Source: DHVE2 group archaeon | GTDB lineage: Archaea; Thermoplasmatota; Thermoplasmata; Thermoplasmatales; Aciduliprofundaceae | Length of the DNA: 24,959 nt | Assembly (NCBI GenBank): GCA_027014065.1 | Contig: JALWEL010000191.1 | Location: forward strand, 1 to 24,959 | Direction of reading: 5' to 3' | Made by a program: the position numbers and the translations under genes | In this document: positions 20,532-24,959 of the stretch, piece by piece | How positions within the stretch are numbered: position 1 is the first letter of the stretch | How the letters are laid out: each line of letters starts with the position of its first letter | Notes under the pieces: model-generated | The model's database searches: none | Seen by the model: only the letters and a program-made list of their open reading frames with translations | Told to the model about the DNA's origin: nothing

Positions 20532-21812
20532 ATGATTGACGATGTGGTTCAAGAATACACAGATAGGATTATAGAATATGGAGCGAAGAGCGAGAAGGTT
20601 CGCATTGCGTTATCACGAGCGATAAAAGCCTTTGAAAATAATCGCCGCAATGCTCTAAGCCTGTTTCCCAATAGTGTTGATACTGCCAAAGAAGTGCGCA
20701 AAATAAAAGAATATAGCATTGAGCACATGGACGAGTTGATAAAGAAAGCGTGCGAGAGCATTGAGAGGAACCACGGGCACTGCTATTTGGCGAAGAGCAA
20801 GGAGGATGCGCTTCGCATACTCAATGAGCTGGTGGGAAGCGGGAAATTAATAGTCAAAAGCAAAAGCTTGACCACTGAGGAGCTTCACGTTCGCGAGTTC
20901 TTGGAAGAACTGGGCAACGAAGTGTATGAGACTGATTTAGGCGAATTCATAGTCCAGCTCATGGGCACGAGGCCCACACACATACTTGCGCCTGCAATAA
21001 ATGTTCCCCGCGAGGATGTTTCGAAGATTCTGAGCAAATTCATGAAGGAGAAGGGCGTAATTAAAGAGGATCTCGACGAAAGAAACATAGAAGCCATGGT
21101 TGCAGTAGTTCGCAAGTTCCTGAGGGATAAATTCTTCAAGGCGGATATTGGTATTAACGGTGCCAATGCCCTCGCCGCCGACACTGGAACGATGTTCATA
21201 ATCGAAAATGAAGGCAACGCAAGGTTGAGCATCGGCGCACCTCCCGTTCAGATTGCCTTCGTTGGCATTGAGAAGATTGTGCCGACTATAGAAGATGCAT
21301 TTAAAGTGACTGAAGTCACATGGCGCTACGCAAACTACACCGTACCCGCTTACGTGAATTTAGTTTCAGGGCCTAGCAAAACGGGGGATATAGAAAAAGT
21401 GATATCCTACGGAGCACACGGTCCGAAGGAATTGCACGTGATTTTGGTTGATAACGGACGCACAAAGATGCACGAAGCAGGATACGATGAAGCTCTCTAC
21501 TGCCTGCGCTGCGGAACCTGCTTATATGAATGTCCTGTCTATGCGGTCACTGCGGGATTCTTCGGGCAGCAGTACATGGGAGGAATCGGAGCGATATGGG
21601 ATGCATTCACCACCGTAGGCTTGGAGAAAGCTGCGCCTATTGCATATACATGCACTCGCTGCGGCAAGTGCAAAGTTATGTGCCCGCTCAACATAGATAT
21701 TCCCGGGATGATATCCAAATTGCGCAACGATGCTCGCAAGCAGGATTATGTTCCGAAGGTCGTTAGGGACTTCGCTGCGGGCGTGGAAGAGTTCATCAGG
21801 GAACAAAAGTGA
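20532..21812 (+). CDS. LutB/LldF-like LUD-domain iron-sulfur protein
   Basis: A 426-residue protein of the LutB/LldF group. The N-terminal LUD domain carries the family core GINGANALAADTGTMFIIEN followed by EGNARLSIGAPPVQIAFVGI (about 220-256). Two [4Fe-4S] motifs follow: C324-x2-C327-x2-C330-x3-C334-P and C374-x2-C377-x2-C380-x3-C384-P. In bacteria LutB with LutA and LutC oxidises L-lactate. Here there is no LutC, and the preceding CCG protein replaces LutA, so a lactate role is possible but not shown. The alternative is that this pair passes electrons between the Hdr core and the fumarate reductase-like flavoprotein. It starts directly after the previous stop with a GGGGGTG site. About 50 bp separate it from malic enzyme. 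Confidence 0.88.
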   Translation: MIDDVVQEYTDRIIEYGAKSEKVRIALSRAIKAFENNRRNALSLFPNSVDTAKEVRKIKEYSIEHMDELIKKACESIERNHGHCYLAKSKEDALRILNELVGSGKLIVKSKSLTTEELHVREFLEELGNEVYETDLGEFIVQLMGTRPTHILAPAINVPREDVSKILSKFMKEKGVIKEDLDERNIEAMVAVVRKFLRDKFFKADIGINGANALAADTGTMFIIENEGNARLSIGAPPVQIAFVGIEKIVPTIEDAFKVTEVTWRYANYTVPAYVNLVSGPSKTGDIEKVISYGAHGPKELHVILVDNGRTKMHEAGYDEALYCLRCGTCLYECPVYAVTAGFFGQQYMGGIGAIWDAFTTVGLEKAAPIAYTCTRCGKCKVMCPLNIDIPGMISKLRNDARKQDYVPKVVRDFAAGVEEFIREQK

Positions 21813-21839
21813 GGCGGAAACTATAAGGAGAAGGAAAAC

Positions 21840-21866
21840 ATGCGATGCCGCGGTGATTCAAAATGA
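21840..21866 (+). other. short upstream reading frame overlapping the malic enzyme start
   Basis: ATG at 21840 opens an eight-codon frame (MRCRGDSK) that ends in TGA at 21864-21866, overlapping the malic enzyme ATG as ATGA. AAGGAG lies 9 bases before it, so ribosomes could initiate here and re-initiate on malic enzyme. The malic enzyme also has its own GGTGA site, so this frame may be accidental. It lies in the largest gap of the operon. Confidence 0.3.
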
Positions 21867-23176
21867 GCAATGAGGATATTGGTGAGAAGGCAAAGATAAT
21901 GCACGAGTACTACCACGGAAAGATTCAGACATTGCCAAAAGTCCCTGTTCGCGACAGAAATGATTTGAGCATCTGGTACACACCCGGCGTGGCGGAGCCG
22001 TGCAAAGAGATAAAGGAAGATCCTGAGAAAGTTTATCAATATACGAATAAGGGAAACACCGTGGCTGTGATAAGCGACGCCACGAGGATTTTAGGCTTAG
22101 GAGACATAGGACCTCTGGCGGGACTTCCAGTGATGGAAGGTAAGTCGCTTCTTTTCAAGCATTTTGGAGGCGTGGACGCATTTCCTATAATGGTAGATAC
22201 GAAAAATCCCGATAAGTTCATAGAAGTGGTAAAACTGATAGCGCCGTCATTCGGAGGCATAAACTTAGAGGACATATCCTCACCTAAATGCTTCTACATC
22301 CTCGACAGATTGAGGAGAGAGTTGAACATTCCCGTTTGGCACGATGACCAGCAGGGCACCGCTACGGTTGTTCTCGCAGCCGTTCTTAATGCTCTCAAAA
22401 TAGTGGGGAAGAAGTTGGAAGATGTTGTCATTGCCTCTTTCGGAGCCGGAGCTGCCGGATTCGCCGTAATAAGATTGCTTGTGGAAGCGGGGGTGAATCC
22501 GGGAAACATCAGAGTTGTGGAGGTTGTGAACAGGGAACCTACAGTGTTACATCACCACATGGACCTCGCAAGGCTGTTCCCTTATCGGGGATGCATACTG
22601 AACAAAACAAATAAAGATAATGTTATGGGTGGTCCCGAAGAAGCGCTTAAAGATGCAGACATAATGATCTCTTTCACGAAACCCGGGCCCGGAGTGATAA
22701 AGAAGGAATGGATAGAGAAGATGAACGATGATGCCATAGTGTTCCCCCTTGCAAACCCTGTGCCTGAAATATGGCCAGATGAGGCCAAGGAGGCGGGCGC
22801 GAGAATCGTGGGCACAGGACGCTCCGATTTCCCAAATCAGATCAACAATTCCTTAGGGTTCCCGGGTATATTCCGCGGCGCTTTGGATGTTCGCGCAACC
22901 ACCATAACCGACGGTATGGCTGTGGCTGCCGCCAGAGAGCTGGCGAAGGTTGGCGAGGAAGAAGGTTTAAGCGAAGATCATATCCTCCCGTCCATGGATG
23001 ATTGGGATGTCTTCGCGAGAGAAGCGGCAGCTGTGGCCGTTGCCGCTTTGGAAGCGGGTGTTGCAAGAAAATACACCACATGGGACGATGAATACGAGTT
23101 CGCGAAGGAGTTGATTAAGAATTCCCGTGATAGTCTGAAGGTCCTGATGGATAAAAAACTGATAAAGGAGGAATGA
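21863..23176 (+). CDS. malic enzyme (malate dehydrogenase, decarboxylating)
   Basis: A 437-residue malic enzyme that converts malate to pyruvate and CO2 with NAD(P). Matching family residues are Y39 in IWYTPGVAEP (general acid), K94 in VMEGKSLLFK (general base), metal ligands E136-D137 in NLEDISSPKC and D161-D162 in VWHDDQQGT, and the dinucleotide motif GAGAAG (194-199). The end of the domain shows IVGTGRSDFPNQINNSLGFP, as in the short bacterial/archaeal form without a phosphotransacetylase domain. Cofactor preference is not evident. The ATG at 21863 has GGTGA 6 bases upstream. Placed between the fumarate reductase-like genes and succinyl-CoA synthetase, it would complete a route from succinate through malate to pyruvate, given a fumarase elsewhere. 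Confidence 0.95.
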   Translation: MSNEDIGEKAKIMHEYYHGKIQTLPKVPVRDRNDLSIWYTPGVAEPCKEIKEDPEKVYQYTNKGNTVAVISDATRILGLGDIGPLAGLPVMEGKSLLFKHFGGVDAFPIMVDTKNPDKFIEVVKLIAPSFGGINLEDISSPKCFYILDRLRRELNIPVWHDDQQGTATVVLAAVLNALKIVGKKLEDVVIASFGAGAAGFAVIRLLVEAGVNPGNIRVVEVVNREPTVLHHHMDLARLFPYRGCILNKTNKDNVMGGPEEALKDADIMISFTKPGPGVIKKEWIEKMNDDAIVFPLANPVPEIWPDEAKEAGARIVGTGRSDFPNQINNSLGFPGIFRGALDVRATTITDGMAVAAARELAKVGEEEGLSEDHILPSMDDWDVFAREAAAVAVAALEAGVARKYTTWDDEYEFAKELIKNSRDSLKVLMDKKLIKEE

Positions 23177-23178
23177 GC

Positions 23179-24285
23179 ATGAATCTGTACGAATACCAAG
23201 GAAAAGCACTATATCGGAAATTTGGCGTTCCGACGCCTGAGGGATACGTGGCTTTCAAGCCAGAGGACATAAAGGATGTGACAAAGGACGTTGTCATTAA
23301 AGCACAGGTTCTCACAGGAGGACGCGGCAAGAGTGGAGGAGTGAAATTCGCTTCCACCAGAGCTGAAGCCGTGGAGAAAGCCAAGGAAATTCTGGCGATG
23401 GAAATCAAAGGCCACAAGGTTCGCGCGGTTTTGGTGGAAGAAAAGCTGAAAATCGAAAAGGAGTACTATCTGAGCATTCTCATAGATCGCTCAACTCGTG
23501 CGCCGCTTATAATGGCCTCGCCTGATGGAGGTGTGGAGATCGAGAGCGTGCCGGACGAGAGAATATTCAAGTACCGTGTGAATCCGGAAATAGGCGTACA
23601 ACCATTCGTTGGCCGCGCGCTTTCTAAGAAGATGGGATTCTCCGGCGATATAGCGAAGCAGTTCACGAAGATTCTTATGAATCTCTATCGCATGTTTCGG
23701 GAATATGATGCCGAGTTAGTTGAGATCAATCCCTTAGTTCTGAGCGAGGGCAAGCTAATCGCCGCGGATTCCAAAGTTGTGATAGATTCCGACTCGCTAT
23801 ACAGGCACAAGGACTTGGAGGAGAATGCAGAGGAGAAAACTCCGCTGGAATTGGAGGCGAACAAGGCGGGCTACGCGTTCGTTGAATTAGATGGTAATGT
23901 TGGAGTCATAGCCAACGGCGCGGGATTGACCATGGCCACGCTGGACACCCTTCTTCTCTACGGGTTGAAGCCCAGAAACTTCCTGGATTTAGGTGGAACG
24001 GACAGCGTTGATATAACGAAGAACGCGTTCACATACGTGCTAAAAGCGAACCCTGAGGCGATTTTAGTTAACATATTCGGCGGTGTTACGAAATGCGACA
24101 CCGTAGCGCAGGGAATTATAGCTGCGAAAGAATCTTTCAATATCAATATGCCCATAGTTGTTCGCTTGAGCGGCGTGCATGAAGAAGAGGGCCGCAAGAT
24201 GTTAGAAGAAGCAGGAATTCATGCCTTTGCAGACATGAGGCATGCGATTGAAAAACTCAAGACGATAATGGAGGGATCGCAATGA
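23179..24285 (+). CDS. sucC: succinyl-CoA synthetase (ADP-forming) beta subunit
   Basis: About 368 residues. SucC forms a complex with SucD that interconverts succinyl-CoA and succinate with ATP or GTP formation. The N-terminal NLYEYQGKALYRKFGVPTPE, the ATP-grasp segment VIKAQVLTGGRGKSGGVKFA, AELVEINPLVL (metal site) and the C-terminal ILVNIFGGVTKCDTVAQGI are standard. Length is slightly under the bacterial 388. The ATG at 23179 is 7 bases from AAAGGAGG and is preferred to the ATG at 23173, which is only one base from that site and overlaps the malic enzyme stop. It overlaps sucD by 4 bp. In a peptide-fermenting archaeon this step would yield ATP from glutamate-derived succinyl-CoA; that direction is inference. 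Confidence 0.96.
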   Translation: MNLYEYQGKALYRKFGVPTPEGYVAFKPEDIKDVTKDVVIKAQVLTGGRGKSGGVKFASTRAEAVEKAKEILAMEIKGHKVRAVLVEEKLKIEKEYYLSILIDRSTRAPLIMASPDGGVEIESVPDERIFKYRVNPEIGVQPFVGRALSKKMGFSGDIAKQFTKILMNLYRMFREYDAELVEINPLVLSEGKLIAADSKVVIDSDSLYRHKDLEENAEEKTPLELEANKAGYAFVELDGNVGVIANGAGLTMATLDTLLLYGLKPRNFLDLGGTDSVDITKNAFTYVLKANPEAILVNIFGGVTKCDTVAQGIIAAKESFNINMPIVVRLSGVHEEEGRKMLEEAGIHAFADMRHAIEKLKTIMEGSQ

Positions 24286-24959
24286 GCGTGATAATTGATG
24301 AGAACACGAAGATAATCGTGCAGGGAATAACGGGGCATCAGGGCTCTTTCCACAGCGGTGAGATGCTCAAGTTCGGTGCGAAAGTGGTCGCTGGAGTAAC
24401 ACCCGGCAAGGGGGGAATGAAGGTCCATGATGTTCCTGTTTATGACACCGTGGAGGAAGCCATGGTGCATGAGCCGGATGCAACCATGATCACGGTGCCC
24501 GCGCCGTTCGTGAAGGATGCAGCCTTCGAAGCTATGTACAACGGAATACGTGTTGTTTACATTCTGACGGAAAAAGTGCCTCTCCACGATGCTCTGGATA
24601 TAGTTACCTATGCGAGAAGCCACGGCCATGTGGTTATTGGCCCCAACGGCCCGGGAATAACCGTGCCCGGGAAGACAAAGATGGGCATAATGCCAAACCA
24701 CATATTCAAGAAGGGAACGGTTGCGGTGGCGTCTCGCAGTGGCACGCTCACATATGAGATCGTGAACGCTCTCACCCTCAACGGCTACGGGCAGAGCACC
24801 GTAATCGGATTGGGTGGAGATAGAATCACTGGGCTGAACTTCGTTGATGTCTTAGAACTTTTTGAGAAGGACGAAGACACCGAAGCTATCGTGCTCGTAG
24901 GAGAAATAGGCGGCACCGCGGAAGAGGAAGCGGCTGAATATATAAAGGCGAAGGTGAGC
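24282..24959 (+). CDS. sucD: succinyl-CoA synthetase alpha subunit, truncated by window end
   Basis: The first 226 residues are visible and the frame stays open to the window edge. The CoA-binding Rossmann half is clear: IIVQGITGHQGSFHSGEML, VVAGVTPGKGG, then RSGTLTYEIVNALTLNGYGQ and GEIGGTAEEEAAEYI. The phosphohistidine (in GHAGAI of the family) lies beyond the window. One departure stands out: the family motif GPNCPG reads GPNGPG, with Gly at residue 123 in place of the nearly invariant Cys. The start ATG overlaps the sucC stop (ATGA) and GAGGG lies just upstream. Last visible gene of the operon. Confidence 0.95.
   Translation, partial: MSVIIDENTKIIVQGITGHQGSFHSGEMLKFGAKVVAGVTPGKGGMKVHDVPVYDTVEEAMVHEPDATMITVPAPFVKDAAFEAMYNGIRVVYILTEKVPLHDALDIVTYARSHGHVVIGPNGPGITVPGKTKMGIMPNHIFKKGTVAVASRSGTLTYEIVNALTLNGYGQSTVIGLGGDRITGLNFVDVLELFEKDEDTEAIVLVGEIGGTAEEEAAEYIKAKVS

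Noticed and set aside
24219..24701. Minus-strand frame of 160 codons over the sucC/sucD junction
   Set aside because: Opposite two unmistakable enzyme genes; no ribosome site or conserved motif.
1..24959. tRNA, rRNA, CRISPR arrays, insertion sequences
   Set aside because: None seen: no clustered direct repeats with spacers, no transposase-like frame, no tRNA-like cloverleaf noticed in the short intergenic gaps.

Overview
This window is a gene-dense archaeal chromosome segment. The archaeal signs are ribosomal protein L21e, the Rpb4-type RNA polymerase subunit, an archaeal SepF, a DUF655/KsgA cluster, TATA-like boxes about 25 bp upstream of several starts, GGTGA/GGAGGTG Shine-Dalgarno (SD) sites, and an Hdr locus without methanogenesis genes. 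A secreted sedolisin (acid peptidase family S53) beside these housekeeping genes suggests a heterotrophic thermoacidophile of the Thermoplasmatota, perhaps Aciduliprofundum/DHVE2-like. That placement is inferred from gene content and was not tested by a search.

Positions 1-2711 hold a small minus-strand protein, a DUF998-type membrane protein gene broken by two in-frame stops, a flavin disulfide oxidoreductase of the NADH oxidase/CoA-disulfide reductase family, and sepF. Positions 2712-5703 on the minus strand form an information-processing cluster read as L21e - rpoF - DUF655 - ksgA - ATP-NAD kinase-like. Its last gene converges on sepF with no base between the two stop codons. Positions 5704-5906 are a divergent promoter region. 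Positions 5907-8417 encode a membrane-anchored sedolisin whose start region carries a 17-bp tandem duplication.

From 8565 to beyond the right edge lies one tightly coupled plus-strand gene row of 13 genes, joined by overlaps or gaps of at most about 50 bp: hdrC, hdrB, a giant hdrA with an inserted GltD-like module, a second degenerate tandem HdrA-like gene, mvhD, an FrhB/FdhB-like subunit, a fumarate reductase-type iron-sulfur protein and flavoprotein, a cysteine-poor CCG protein (LutA/HdrB-like), a LutB-like LUD ferredoxin protein, malic enzyme, sucC and sucD (cut by the window end). Seen together, these genes suggest a soluble flavin-based electron-bifurcating or confurcating assembly that links pyridine nucleotide (GltD domain), perhaps F420 or formate/NAD(P)H (FrhB-like), ferredoxin and the fumarate/succinate couple. 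It would be embedded in a C4 route: succinyl-CoA - succinate - fumarate - (fumarase not in the window) - malate - pyruvate. The family assignments are strong. The complex and its direction are inference.
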